This document shows, piece after piece, positions 40,628 to 52,365 of a stretch of 64,000 bases of DNA. Source of the DNA: Seminavis robusta (Eukaryota > Bacillariophyta > Bacillariophyceae > Naviculales > Naviculaceae); contig CAICTM010000047.1 of NCBI GenBank assembly GCA_903772945.1, positions 1-64,000 on the forward strand, given 5' to 3'. The translations under genes were made by a program, and so were the position numbers. A model generated the notes under the pieces. The model was given only the letters and a program-made list of their open reading frames with translations, made no database searches and was not told where the DNA came from. Positions within the stretch are counted from its first letter, which is position 1. The number at the start of each line of letters is the position of its first letter.

Positions 40628-43600
40628 TTACTCAGCTTCGTCATCGGATGCATCCTTCTTTTGGTTTTCGTCGTCGTCACTGTCATCCGATGTCTCTTCG
40701 TCCAAGATGGCTTTTTCGAGCTTCTTCTTTTCCGCGATTACCCGTTGCCTGAGGACGAAAATTGCGTCTTCGTCATCACTTTCATCCGAACTGTCGTCGT
40801 CAATTGTTGGCCGGCCTTTGGTAGACTGCTTCAAGGTTTCCCGGTCTCGATCAGGTTCCTCATCCGAACTGTCGTCCAAAACAGACTGTTTGCCGCTCTT
40901 GGAAGATTTTGCTATCGTGTTGGCGCCTGATGCTGGTTTGTCTTCAAATTCCAGCTCTTCATCAGAATCATCCCAGGCCTTTCGTTTGAACCCCTTGGAA
41001 TGGGACTGGGTGGTCTTGCTGTTGGAAGCTCTTGGTTTGTCCTCGAACTCCAGCTCTTCTTCGTCAGAGCTCTCATCCTCAAGGCTCGATTTCTTCTTGG
41101 GTTGGATCTTGCGTTTCTTCTTGCTCTTGTTTTGAAGCCCGGCATCGTCATCACTGGAGCTGCTGTCATCGTCCTTTGGGCGCTTTCCCCCGGCGGAAAC
41201 ACCACGTATGTCGTCATCCTTGAATTCAACCTCCTCCTCCTGCTCTCGATCCTCATCGTTGTCGCTGTCATCATCATCATTCAACCTCTCGAGGCGTTGA
41301 GTTTCCAGGAGCAACTCCTTCTCGACTATCATTCGGAGTTCTTCATTCACATACATGTTTGTGGTGAGCTCGCAGAATCGGTGAGGAACTGGATGCTTGA
41401 ACAGACACTCCGCAAACAGTGCGGGATTGTCAGCGGCTTTTGTGGCAAAGTTGTGAACGATCCCCGCTGCCCAGGCCAGCGTCGTCGCGTATGACTTGTC
41501 CTTGCGAATGATGGGATCGTTCAGAATCTTGTTGAGCACCATGATCAGCTGCATGTTGTACAGCATTGGCTCCAGTGTTGTGGGTTTGGGTGCAATCAAA
41601 GTCTGCAATGGGTCCACTAAACCTTCCGGCAAATGTCGAGGATGTACATCATCCCCGACTACATTGTGCTTCTCCAGACGAAGGAAATAGGATATGATCC
41701 GATGGTTGACTTGGGGTGCATTCAGTTCGTACTGTTCCAGAAGCTTTGTGTACATGAAGACAGTGTGGTTCGAGACCACCTTTCGCAAAAAGTACGAATT
41801 AGTGTCAAAGTCCGACGCTGCCACCTTCATCTGTAGCACTGCATCATTCGTTTGCAGCTTCTTCTTCTTCTTCTTTCCCTTCGACGGCGCGGTTGCATTC
41901 TTGGCTTCCTCGCTGTTCATGATATCAGCACAAGCTTTGTGATTGGCATCCAAAAGTTTGAGCGTCACATGACAGGCTTCCACGAGATCACAGGCATATT
42001 CACGGGTAGTGGTTCCAGGGATCCAGGATGAGAGTAGCTTTGGCAATCGATCCACTGGCTCAGAACCGTAGAAGAGGCGGTCCATCAATCCTAGCGCCAT
42101 GATCTGCTCCGTAGGATCTTCAGATTTGTACATGCTATGCAGCATGTGCATCATCTCAGCATAGAGGGCAACTGTTTGAGCCAAACGGATGTGTGCTTTG
42201 TGACCTATGAAAGTGTTTGTAGCATTGAGCACCAAGTTGAAGGAAAAGACATCCATCGTGAAGATCAACTGTCCAAGGGCACTCTTGCTAGCTTCGGGCT
42301 CTCCTTTCTCGTTCGCTTTTCCTGCATTGCCTTGCAGCGTTTTACCAAAGCCACTGACACGAAACCACTGGAAAAAGAACCAAATGATGCGGAAAAAGAC
42401 AACCTTGTCCTGATCTCCCTCCAAGCGGACTGAATCTCGACGAAACTCATTCTTGAGGCTCTTCATGAGTGGTCCGTAGCACTTGTCCAAGAATCGTTCG
42501 CAGAATCGGTACAATGTCTTTTGTGCACGAATTGCAGCTGGCCCACGATGGACACTTCGGCTTTGCACTGCCCTTGTATGAGCCAACAGGGTCCTTCCAG
42601 AACCAATGAACGGTTCTGTGCGTCTATTCTTCCGTTTCTTGGGTCCTGCCATACTAGCAGCAGCCATGCTGGCCTGGGGTCTCTGATCCAATACAGCCGA
42701 GGCTGCCACATACTGTCGTCTTCCATCCTGTCGCTTGAGCATGAGAGTGCCTCCAAAGTTGCCGTGGCGAGCTGGAGCACCTGATTTGAATTGTTGCCTA
42801 TCTTTTGCCAGCTGGGCTCGCAACATTCCATCAGTAGCAGTTTGAGGCGGCTTGGGCGCTGACTTCTTGTTTTGTTTCCCAATCTTTGTGCTGTCGGCAG
42901 TAGAAACAGACGTAGAAACTGTAGTAGGAGTGGTGTTTGGAGTGGACATGGATCGAGCCACTGCTGTAGGATCTTGTGATTTGAGCAGGTGATGGAGGAG
43001 TTCCATCACGAGCAGATTGTACTGTGCATTTTCGCGCAATTCCATCTCTTGACAGAGCACCAATAGAATTTCCAAGACAAGTTCCCGTTCAAACAATGAG
43101 ATACATTCATTGTGCAACTGGGCACTCTGTTCCGAAGATTCATGTGATCCTAGACACGGAAAAGAACGATAAAGTAAGGATTTGGATTCCAATATAGGCA
43201 ATCAATTGAATCGTTTTGGTTATGCTTCTATCAAACGTACCTCTGATAATGGGTTCTGCGCTGAGAATGTTGCGAAAGAGATGGAGCACAAGTTCAATAG
43301 TCAGGTGATCAGCATCGGTTCGTCTGGTCCCAGCCTTGGACAAAGGCTCTGCTAGAAGGGAGACAAAGATCGAGAGTAGTCCACCCTCTTCATCCTTGCT
43401 TTTATTTTTGTTGCTTTTGTTCCTTCTATGTGAGGGATGATGGACGATGGCCTTTTTGTATTCCATGAGCATATCAGACTGTTCCAGCGCATTTTTGCGC
43501 AATTTCTTCTGTTCTTCGATCACCCTGTTAACCAAAAAATCAAAGTAGAAAGGGAGGATCAGTCAGTGGACTGTATAGACAACGACGCAATCAATCCATC

Positions 43601-44137
43601 AATACTAGTAGGGCGGTATATTAGTACTCACTCCTCCGGTATTTTGTTGTTCTTGGTATCAATGACAAGTTTTCCAGCTCTCTTGGTATTTTCATGTAGT
43701 GGTTTGGTGAGAATAACAAGTATTTTGACAATAGTCAAGACCATGGGAGTGTCATAGCGACAAGTCAATACCAAAGGCAGTAGTTTTTTGGGTGCCACAT
43801 TCCATTTTCCCAATAGCAAGGATATGGGACGGTAGAGGTCTTCATCTCGACGCAATGCCCGCTGAAGATCTTGTAGCCAGTTCAAACAGTCCGTCACGGG
43901 TACCAGAGTTTCCACTCCATTGGAAGTGGTTTCTGTGGAAGTGCCAATGACACCACAGACCAAGAGCAACTCATCCACAACGTTCTTATCGACGGCCATT
44001 TGACGGTCCAGACCAACAGGTCCATTATTTCTGCGACCAATATTAGGAGTGACAGCAGGTGCTTTTCGGGGAAGAGCGGCGGCAGTTGTCGATGGGCGAC
44101 TGCTACCTCCAGAGGAAGAGTACGGGATGGACGCCAT
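40628..44137 (-). CDS. Timeless/Tof1 replication fork-protection protein, three exons
   Basis: Exons are 44137-43632, 43524-43241 and 43149-40628. Both introns are GT-AG (108 and 91 nt), and the joined frame gives 1103 residues. The N-terminal Timeless domain is recognisable: CGVIGTSTETTSNG, TDCLNWLQDLQRALRRDED, SLLLGKWNVAPKKLLPLVLT, then across the splice VIEEQKKLRKNALEQSDMLM and LLSIFVSLLAEPLSK. Later segments fit the alpha-solenoid of the family (HNECISLFERELVLEILLVL; KVVSNHTVFMYTKLLEQYEL). The last about 250 residues are a charged tail with several copies of (D/E)SDEE(E)LEFEDKP and SSDEE, typical CK2-site arrays, and basic nuclear signals (KSKKKRKIQPKKK). With Tipin/Csm3 such proteins travel with the replisome and couple helicase to polymerase. 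The start shares a 371-bp divergent promoter with the ABC1 gene. Confidence 0.9.
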
Positions 44138-44508
44138 GGTTATTGCAATAGCCAACAAGCTCCTAGCTAGTAAAGGACTTTGATGCTACCCTTTGGCGGC
44201 CAACGCCCAGATAATGGACACATGGAAGAATGAGCCAGATCTCCAATGACACCAATAATTGACAACTTCGCGCCCAAACTCAAAGCTGGTGAAGCTGCTT
44301 GAATAGCATAGCGACCCCACGTGATCTGTATCTCGACGCAACACCTCATCAATAAAATGATGACAAATCAAACATCAGTCATCATTCTCGACTTCGACTG
44401 TACGTGGCGACGAAAGTCAATTTGGGACCCACTCAGCACAGTATTTATTTGACCATGGGCCATTTCTTTAGCGAGTGGATCACTTTATAAGACGACCAAT
44501 ACCGGTAC

Positions 44509-46529
44509 ATGATGAAGCTACATGTACTATCCGTTCTTTTCCTGGTTCCAGCGACCATTGCAGGCTTTCAGTGCAATTCTCAGCAGCCTACAAAGCTCAC
44601 AAGAAGCAGCCCTTTTCATGTGCCACTCTCAGCCGCCTCTGTCGTCGAATATGCTGCATCTGGCACAGTTGAGCCAGAAGACAATGACAGTGTTTTAATC
44701 GAATTTCCCCCTCCGCTGACGCCTCTGCAACGAACAACTCGCGCCCTGGAATTCTACAAACGCGTCTTGCCCGTGTTGGCGGCATACAAGGCCAAAGAAG
44801 TCGAGTTGAATCTTCGAAAAACATTGGGTGATGCCACACCTCCGGAAGAAGAAGAGGAAATGTGGAAAGAACTAGACGAATGGGGATCCACTAGAATCTC
44901 CGAAACAATCAGCGAGATGCGTGGATTCTACGTCAAGAGTGGTCAGGTCATCTCCACGAGGGTAGATCTGTTCCCCGAAGCATACACGTCCAAATTGCAA
45001 GTTCTACAAGATGGATTGGAACCTATGCCATTTCAACTGGTCGAAAAAGTGGTTCGCCAAGAATTATTGGATGGAGCGCCGCTCTCGGAGTTGTTTGCTT
45101 CTTTTGAGGAGGAACCGCTGGGAAGTGCCAGCATTGCTCAAGTTCACAAAGCCACGTTGCTAGATGGACGAACTGTGGCAGTCAAACTCCAGCGACCCAA
45201 TGTCGAACCAAAGCTTCTGGGGGATGTGGCCAATTTGAAACGAATCAGCAAACTGCTCGCAGACAGTTTACCCGTGGACTATTATGCTGTTTTTTCCGAA
45301 TTGGGAGATGCCTTAGTCAACGAGTTGGACTTTTTGGCAGAAGCACAAGCTATGCGCAAGATTGACCTTGCCGTTCGACATGACAATGATGGAAAATCAT
45401 GTCCCAATCCACCCATTACTGTGCCTCTACCCGTCGGAGAACTCGTCAGCAAGCGTGTCTTGGTGATGGATTTCATCGAAGGGGCTCCACTCAATCAATT
45501 GAGTCAACGAATGGAAGAAAAGGGAATCAAACCGGGATCTCCCGAGGCAAAAATTGCAGGACGACGGATTCTGGATGGCTTGACTGCGGCGTTTGGACGC
45601 ATGATCTTTGGCGCCGGCTTTATTCATGGGGATCCGCATCCAGGTACGCTTGTGTTCTTGTTCCGTGGTTGGAATGATGCGCCATAATATGCATCCATCC
45701 GTTCATTAAAACACTTTCCGTTCTGGTTTGCATTGTACAGGGAATATCTTTATCGGAAACGGTGGCAAAGTATCCCTCATTGACTGTGGTCAATTTAAAG
45801 CACTCCCCAGACCGCAACGAGTCGAATTGGCACAGCTACTTTTGGCTGTCGCGGAGTATCAGTTCAGTAAAGGCGCCCCAGAGGCAGAAAGAAACTTGGC
45901 AAACCATGTTCGAGGCTTTGGTGTGACCTTTATGGATGGGGAGCAAGAGAATGATGAGTTGGCCTGTGCCGTCGCGCTAGTCCTCTTTGGAGACACGGGT
46001 GTTCCTTTGCCAGGAGGATATTCCAGCAACGAGCTCTCGGAAGATTCTCCTATCAAACTAATAGCATCGTTCCCTCAAGAATTGGTCCTCATGGGACGAG
46101 CGACAGTCTTGTTGAAGGGCATTGCCAAACGCCTCGACATTCCCTTGTCACTCGCGGGACGGTGGAATGATGGTTGTCTTATGACTGTCGAAGCAGCATC
46201 TGCACCCACGCTACCACTTTGGGGCAAGAGCATTGTGAAGGGCAGTGGTGAATCTACCGGTACGGAGGGTGACGAGAAGATTCGGTTTCGCCAAATTGCA
46301 AGTTTGGTAAGTACAGGAAACTGCATGTCAGCCCCTGCTGTATCATGATGGAAGCATCCCGCTCACCTATTGCTGTTTTTAAATCTCCCAGTTCAAGGAC
46401 TATGCCAAGGGAAAAGGCAAACGCCTAGCGGAACGTAGTGTGGACAAACTGCCGACCAAACTCAGGTCAAGACTACTTGAATATGTCGTAGAACGACAAG
46501 AGCGCCGCGATGCCGAGAACGAGAAATAG
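44509..46529 (+). CDS. ABC1/ADCK/UbiB-family atypical kinase, three exons
   Basis: Exons are 44509-45643, 45741-46306 and 46392-46529; both introns are GT-AG and the joined frame gives 612 residues. The N-terminus MMKLHVLSVLFLVPATIAGF is a signal peptide followed by a Ser-rich stretch, so import into the plastid or another membrane-bound compartment is likely (inference). All family motifs are seen: the KxGQ motif FYVKSGQVIS (K143), the Ala-rich nucleotide loop PLGSASIAQVHKATLLDGRT with the invariant-type Lys in VAVKLQRP, the catalytic loop FIHGDPHPGN built across intron 1, and the metal-binding DCG (LIDCGQFKAL) in place of DFG. These kinases support ubiquinone, plastoquinone and other prenyl-lipid metabolism. 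The C-terminal exon adds a basic helix (KRLAERSVDKLPTKLRSRLL). Its nearest paralog group cannot be told by eye. Confidence 0.92.
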
Positions 46530-47158
46530 ATAGTAACCATAACTACAGATAACTCCTAGCTAGCTATTGCTTATTATGTCCCTGGCTCGCAATTTGCTCT
46601 GTATATTGTAGCAAGTAGGTTGCCTTTTGCCGGTTTGGAAAGTACGATGTTTGCGAGTTGATCAAGCGTTCTGGTCCGGTCTGCAATCGAGCTATTAAAA
46701 TACCTCACCTCACAGGTCGGAACGAAATGGGTTGTTATTTCAGCTTAGCTGGCTACGTACGTCAGCGATCGATTTCGTCATTTTTTTCTTTTTTTGTTGC
46801 ATCTTCGTGTTCAGTTCAGATTTTCTCCAGCTGCACGCGAAAGGAAACAAGAACACAAGACCCTCAAAGGTCCATCCGGATGCAGTTCGAGCCAAATTTA
46901 GATTTCAATCAACAGTTGTGAACCTTTAACTGTCGTTAGTCTGTCAGGCGGAAATAATCTAAGTAATCGATGATGCTTACTCTTCAGACGGTTGGCCGAC
47001 TCTTTAGACGGTTCACTGACTCTTGACGACTCCCACTAGGTCTCACTAGGTCGTGTCCTTGTAAACTCAAAAAACTGCATACCAATGACACCTCAATCAA
47101 AGATCATCAACTGAGGACCAAGTCGAAAACTCAAAGTTTTTCCAAGCCCAAGGACGCC
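46530..47158. other. Intergenic, start of the second mobile-rich island
   Basis: No gene is supported. Repeated short words lie at 46983-47050 (ctcttcagacggtt / ctctttagacggttc and ctcactaggtc / cccactaggtc). These may belong to the 5' end of the recombinase element. Confidence 0.5.
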
Positions 47159-49120
47159 ATGCAAAAGACACCCAAAGGACCTGCCCCTCTAGAGACCATC
47201 AATGTCAACTTCTATGGTTCAGCTTCAAAGTCCTGCCAGGCCAAACACAACAGCACAGCCACCTTGATCCAACCATATCTGGATGACCTCCAAGACCGGC
47301 TCGGCCTATCCAAGGTCAACTATGTCGACATAGGTGAAACCGGTGGTTCTTCCTCCACCAACGACGACGATGTAACAAAGTGGTGGTTTGTATTCTGGGA
47401 AGGTCAACCAGCCTTCTGGTTCAATCTCAAGAAAAGCAACGGAGACCCCTACGCTATCGGCACCTTGGAACGCTACATGCCCACAATCAAGAACCAATTG
47501 ACTAAAAAGCTCATGCTATCCCGCTACCTGAAAGTCATTGAAGAAACCTATGCATCTGCATTCAAATCCTTGAAGACCATGATCAAGGATCAGAAGAAAG
47601 CTTCACCCTCACCACCCAAGAATAAAGTCTATACCAGTGGAGACATCGCATTCATTCTGCAGCGCTGCCTCTGGTTCAATTTAGAAAAGTACATCGACTT
47701 CTATGTCTTCCAGACAGCAACCCTCCGTCTCTGCAGCAGGGCAACCGAGACATCCCGCCTCACTGTGCAGAACCTCTCCATCAGAGAGCTTCATGAAGGA
47801 TCCCTCAACAACATCCTCCAGTGCTATCTTGTACGCGACAAGATGGGAGTCGACAACCACCACCCTCTGATTCCCAACAAATACGATGCTTTCGGTGATC
47901 TTGTTGTTGCCATTGGCCTAGCCCTGTTCATTCGCAATGACCAAGCCTTGATGCCATCCATCGCCTCCCTAACTGGTGATTCTGCTGTTTCAACCCATTA
48001 CACAAGCATCCTCAACTCTATCTGGAAGCGCTACCCTCCCGCAGAAAACACCACCATCCGAAAAGGCACGTCACACTTCGGCAAGCACACTGCCCAGTAC
48101 CTCCTTGATGGTAACAAACTCCATAAGGCAGCAGAACTTTTCGGTGGATGGAATGAAGGGAAAATTTCAGGACCGGGAGCCCGTGCTGCGTACTTCTCAA
48201 ATCCCTTTCCCTACCTTCTCGATGGGGCAAAAGCTCTTGCAGCCTGGTCCAAAGTTGGCAGTGACTACCAACGTGTGACCATCCCGTCATATGACATCAT
48301 CTCGAAAGACCTAGGCGACAAAATCTGCTCAGTTTTCTTCGGCCACATCCCTGAAGATCTGCTCTGTATCCAAGTGAAGCAAATGGTTCTAATGTGCCTC
48401 CTTTCCAAGTGGGATCAGCTATTAGACCAGATCCGTGCAGAACCCAATGGCTCATTCAAAGATCCAAAGAACCACATCCTTGTCGCAACTCTCACTCAAC
48501 GACTCTCTCAAGCAGACATCGAACCAGCTGAATTCAACACGTTCAAGTCGGCATGCCAAGAGCTGTTCACCAAGACCAACTTCATTGACACCGTCGTCCC
48601 AATCCCTTCTCCTGTGACCTCCTCCATTACCACCGCTGACTACACCCAGTCCCCGTTTCAGTCTGAATTAAACATTCGACCTATCAAGGCACTCCTCGAC
48701 CTTGTTACAAGGAACACTGACCCCAGAGTCGTCTTCATCAATTTCTTTGCCTGCAACTTCATGGAATCCTACAAATCCACCCCCAAAGTTGACAACCGCA
48801 TGAGATGTAAATACCGAAAGGTTAAGGCAGCCATCAGGGTCATGGTACGCTTCCTCGATAACTACCCCATCACCACTCCATCGATGGAAGAAGCCAGTGT
48901 CATGTTGGACCGCATCAAGAGTGCATTGTTGAGTGAGGCTTCAAATGTCAAGACCCAAGGCAAACAATTCAATGCCGCTACAACACCACACCTCTCTATC
49001 ATCCGCATGAACGAAAACTTGCTGACAAACAAGACCAAGCCCTGGTACCGCCCCCTCCCGCCTAACACTCCCCACTCCTTCATCGAACATGTCTATGCCC
49101 ATAAGATCCACCAGATTTAA
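47159..49120 (+). CDS. Tyrosine-recombinase-like protein, probable Crypton-type element
   Basis: A single exon of 653 residues; ATG 47159. The middle third has the order of tyrosine-recombinase catalytic residues: an Arg region near 190-200 (LRLCSRATETSRLTVQNLS), a Lys in LVRDKMG, then TSHFGKHTAQYLLDG with H306 and K309 in the HxxR position, FGGWNEGK with W331, and candidate nucleophile Y345 in RAAYFSNPF. The 25-residue gap from His to Trp equals that of well-known family members; the Trp-to-Tyr gap (14) is a little longer than usual. HxxK in place of HxxR would be a variant. The surrounding phrase GGW...YFSNPFPYLLDGAKALAAW resembles Crypton recombinases, which are known in stramenopiles. The codons favour C at third positions more than neighbouring genes do. 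It has no introns. Cryptons have no inverted ends, so element limits are not visible. Catalytic assignment is inference. Confidence 0.6.
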   Translation: MQKTPKGPAPLETINVNFYGSASKSCQAKHNSTATLIQPYLDDLQDRLGLSKVNYVDIGETGGSSSTNDDDVTKWWFVFWEGQPAFWFNLKKSNGDPYAIGTLERYMPTIKNQLTKKLMLSRYLKVIEETYASAFKSLKTMIKDQKKASPSPPKNKVYTSGDIAFILQRCLWFNLEKYIDFYVFQTATLRLCSRATETSRLTVQNLSIRELHEGSLNNILQCYLVRDKMGVDNHHPLIPNKYDAFGDLVVAIGLALFIRNDQALMPSIASLTGDSAVSTHYTSILNSIWKRYPPAENTTIRKGTSHFGKHTAQYLLDGNKLHKAAELFGGWNEGKISGPGARAAYFSNPFPYLLDGAKALAAWSKVGSDYQRVTIPSYDIISKDLGDKICSVFFGHIPEDLLCIQVKQMVLMCLLSKWDQLLDQIRAEPNGSFKDPKNHILVATLTQRLSQADIEPAEFNTFKSACQELFTKTNFIDTVVPIPSPVTSSITTADYTQSPFQSELNIRPIKALLDLVTRNTDPRVVFINFFACNFMESYKSTPKVDNRMRCKYRKVKAAIRVMVRFLDNYPITTPSMEEASVMLDRIKSALLSEASNVKTQGKQFNAATTPHLSIIRMNENLLTNKTKPWYRPLPPNTPHSFIEHVYAHKIHQI

Positions 49121-50562
49121 CTCATTAGAGCAATACTAGTGCATTAGCTCGGAGCTCATGACTTCAAATTTCTTGCCTCTTGGCTGCGTTCGTGTCGCGC
49201 TTCAGTCCCCATCGACGTAGTCGCTCGTCCCACCACGCTAACCTTCACTAGTCGCCTCGGCAACCAACGTGGCCTCGGCAACCAACCCATGGTGCCGGGT
49301 CGATCGCTCCTCTTCCAGTTTCACTGAGACCCAATTCGCCAGTCGACTTCAGCTTCAGTCCCCCATGCCAGGACCTTTTCACTGGGACTTGTGCGCCCGT
49401 TTCGACTGCTTGGAAGCTAAAGGATACCCAAGGACGAAGCACGCCAAGTCCAGACTAACTTAGGACGGCTCGTCGCTCGGAAGCAGCTTTTTTCAACAAT
49501 AGGTGTAAACAAGCAAGCTGCGAGCGCTGGAAAAGACAAGACCCCGCGAAGCGCTGGCTCTGTCTTCGCGGCTTTAGCAAGTCACTCAGTCGACGCCCCA
49601 CCTTGCCTAGGACTTGCCAAGGTGTGCTCGTTTCACTGAAACGTAAAAGGCAACAAGTCAAGCCGTCGAGCCGTCGAGTGCTGAGACCTCCCCTGCAACT
49701 GAGAGCTCCTCGGGAACAAAGGACAGAGCTGTTCGTCGATGTTCGCTCCAAAAACAAGAGCCTCCGGGAGCGCCAACCACGTGCTTTTAGCTCCTTTAGT
49801 CCTTTAGAAGATGCTGCAGCACTTGTGTGTGAATACTGGATGGATGCGGATCAAGCTAGTCAGCCTCTAACCTAGCTAGATCTAGCATCTTGAGTAATTG
49901 GCTAATCAAAAAGCGCCAGCATGAAGGGCGGAGATCCCATGGCCAGTGGCCATTCATCAGTGCGACTCGTCGAGTGCGACTTTGTGATCTCAGAGTAGCT
50001 GGAGCTAGCTGCCGAGTGCCGGTACAGCGAGACTCGTCACTCGACTCGGACGTCCACTTAGCTCACGGGACTCACGCCCCAGGAGTGACAGCCACATGAC
50101 GTGGACAGTGTCTGATTGCAAGTGGCACAAAATAGCCACTGCTAAGCAGACGACCAAACACAAAATTCTCAGTGGGCCAACTGCGTGGTTGGCGAAACTC
50201 ACTTCGTGGAAGTGAGATTCACTTCCAAAAAGAGGACCAAGGTGAGTATCAACCATTATTACCTCACCTTGGTCCCACGTCCCAAGTACTGAAAATTATA
50301 TAGTAGAAGCCTTTTTTGGGACCGCCTTTAAATTAAGATTCTCCCTGTTCATAAAAGAATTAAAGGCAGTGTGAAAACTCATCACGCCCGGAGCGCGCGC
50401 AAACGTATTCATCCTCTTTTTTAATCAAACATGCACGCAGTAGAATTCTACCGCTAGCTAGCTAGTAGCTAACCAGCAAAAGAATAGCAGCAGCAACCGA
50501 CCGCCCAATCTCAATCATATTTATTTGCACAACAACAAAATCGAACAAGCAACACACTAACA
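49121..50562. other. Intergenic, no supported gene
   Basis: Several 60-90 codon frames overlap on both strands without domains. There is a small duplicated phrase, ctcggcaaccaac, at about 49256 and 49274, and gtcgagccgtcgag-like words near 49663-49680. Near 50230-50275 the sequence ccaaggtgagtatcaac...ttacctcaccttgg forms an imperfect inverted repeat. Confidence 0.5.
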
Positions 50563-51354
50563 ATGCCGTTGAACAATGATTTGCCTCCACCCCCGCGCCC
50601 TGCTGATCCGCAGTTTCAAGACTGGCTGACCAGCTTCTTTGCAAGTCACCAAGCGCTCCAGGCAAGTCATCAAGAGCTCCAGGGAAGTCATCGAGCGCTC
50701 GAGGCAAGTCATCGGACGCTCCAGGATCAGGTTTGTGGCATTGCCATGGCTTTCGGTCCAGCCATCAAAGTCGCAATACTGGAGACCGCTGTCGGGGAAT
50801 TTGTTTGCCACCATATCCCCGAAGGTTGGGAGAATGAGGAGGACAAGGAGTACTTTGAGTATGGCTGTGCCAGATTTGCAGGCGCGATCTTATCCAATAT
50901 CCTGTACAACGGCCGAATGCGGATCGTGACGTGGCCCACCATCGACGGCTTCGATCTAATTGAAGATGGTCGTGGGCGCATTGTGGTGGCGGTCCTTGAG
51001 GGTATGCTTTCCTTTGTCCGGCAGGTGGACGCCGAGGCTCTCATGGACTGGAAACAAGTACACCGACTACGAAATGCGACTTGCCACAACGGACGACTCC
51101 TTAGCTCTCTGTTCGCCCGAGGTGAAGGTCCCTTTGCCAACAACGCACCAGCCGCTTACGCTCGTACAAAACAGCAGATAAATCAAATGCGTGTTGTTTT
51201 CCATCGGGATGCACAAGCGCATCACGCCAACGGCAACCGCTCAATCGATTTCTTGGTGGACCAGATCGCGTCCGTCGTTGAGGACAAGGGAGTGCGTTAC
51301 GCTGAACCAGACGCGCTACGGGTGTTGAAAGGTCAGCTGAACAATATCATTTGA
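50563..51354 (+). CDS. Coiled-coil heptad-repeat protein, unknown function
   Basis: 263 residues, no intron, ATG 50563. After a Pro-rich start (LPPPPRPADPQFQDWL) come four heptads of the form (A/G)SH(Q/R)xL(Q/E), encoded by a 21-bp minisatellite at about 50641-50724, then TLQDQVCGIAM. This would make a short parallel coiled coil. The remaining about 210 residues are a globular-looking region without a known domain (for example EEDKEYFEYGCARFAGAILS, DWKQVHRLRNATCHNGRLLS, NRSIDFLVDQIASVVEDKGV). No signal peptide or membrane segment. The uninterrupted frame and normal composition argue for a real gene. It stands alone among mobile-element remnants, and lineage-specific origin is likely. Confidence 0.68.
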   Translation: MPLNNDLPPPPRPADPQFQDWLTSFFASHQALQASHQELQGSHRALEASHRTLQDQVCGIAMAFGPAIKVAILETAVGEFVCHHIPEGWENEEDKEYFEYGCARFAGAILSNILYNGRMRIVTWPTIDGFDLIEDGRGRIVVAVLEGMLSFVRQVDAEALMDWKQVHRLRNATCHNGRLLSSLFARGEGPFANNAPAAYARTKQQINQMRVVFHRDAQAHHANGNRSIDFLVDQIASVVEDKGVRYAEPDALRVLKGQLNNII

Positions 51355-51708
51355 AACAGCAGCGCGAGCCACCGCATGAAGATGAAAGGGAGAAGAAAAG
51401 TTGAAGTTGAGAGATGGAAAGCAACGGAATTCAAGAAGTATGAATCGCAACAGAATTCGAGGAGACGTCTAGAGAACCAACAAGTGGTCCATCTCATGTG
51501 CCACTGATTGCATTTTTTCGACTACTTATTTAGCATTGAAATTTATCCTACATCATCATTGAATTGCCCACTTGGCAATGCCCCAGCTGAAAGGAAACCG
51601 GTGTTTGAACCCTTTTAAGAGCCATGTAGATAATGACAAAAGAAACATTAGCCAGAGCAAATCATTCCATGGTAGCTGGCAGATAATATAAGATAACAAA
51701 GGTGGCCT
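51355..51708. other. Spacer
   Basis: It lies between the heptad-repeat gene (plus) and the frameshifted exon (minus), with no feature seen. Confidence 0.5.
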
Positions 51709-52025
51709 TCAAGCTCCTTCTGCCTTGCGTCTTTCCATTAACTGTTCAAATTTTTCGCGGTTCTCTTCACCGTTCTTGACAGCTCGTTGTATCCAATACA
51801 ATTCAGTTCATTCTTCTTCTTAAGAACCCCAGCAGCATAAGTGCGTCTCTTTCGCCTGATTTGTTCATACCTCTTGTTCGCCTCTTCGAGCCCATTGTCA
51901 TCGGTCAAACTTTCGCAAAAGATGTTATACATTTTTGTCACCATATCGATAGCGTAATCCTTGATGATGTTGTCCTTGTTTCGAAATATCACCCATGCCG
52001 ATTGTTGTTTTGTTGCGACAGCCGC
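51709..52025 (-). pseudogene. Terminal exon of an unidentified gene, with a frameshift
   Basis: On the minus strand a splice-acceptor-like cccttag at 52026 and below opens into a coding-like frame (AAVATKQQSAWVIFRNKDNI, DYAIDMVTKMYNIFCESLTD, ANKRYEQIRRKRRTYAAGVL). At about 51805 the frame must shift to continue as WIQRAVKNGEENREKFEQLM and ERRKAEGA to a TGA at 51709. A single missing base (or two extra) explains it. No earlier exon was found; the CRESS-like hairpin lies 340 bp upstream, so the gene may have been cut by an insertion. Alternatively a consensus error created the shift, as such errors seem present elsewhere in this sequence. The protein family is not recognised. Confidence 0.5.
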
Positions 52026-52365
52026 CTAAGGGAAGTTAATCTCCCCTTGATCCTGGACAAGCAAGCAAGTAGATTGATTCATCACTCAAGCAAGACGATG
52101 AGTGACGAGCCGACAAGCCACAACAACGAGGTCGCACACTTCCGACGACGGCAGTGGCAGCTGGAGCTACGACGTCAGTGGCAGATTGGCAGCTGGAGCA
52201 ATGACGGCAGTGGCAGGTAACTTCAGAGGTAAGATGAAGCCCTTGAAACCGATTCGGCTCTGGTTTCTTTCTCTTCTGTCCAATCTTAGCACTGGATTTA
52301 GCACCGAATTTAGCTCCAAGGTAGAGAATGCCCTTAGTTTTGACATCCCTTGATGGAAGACGAAC

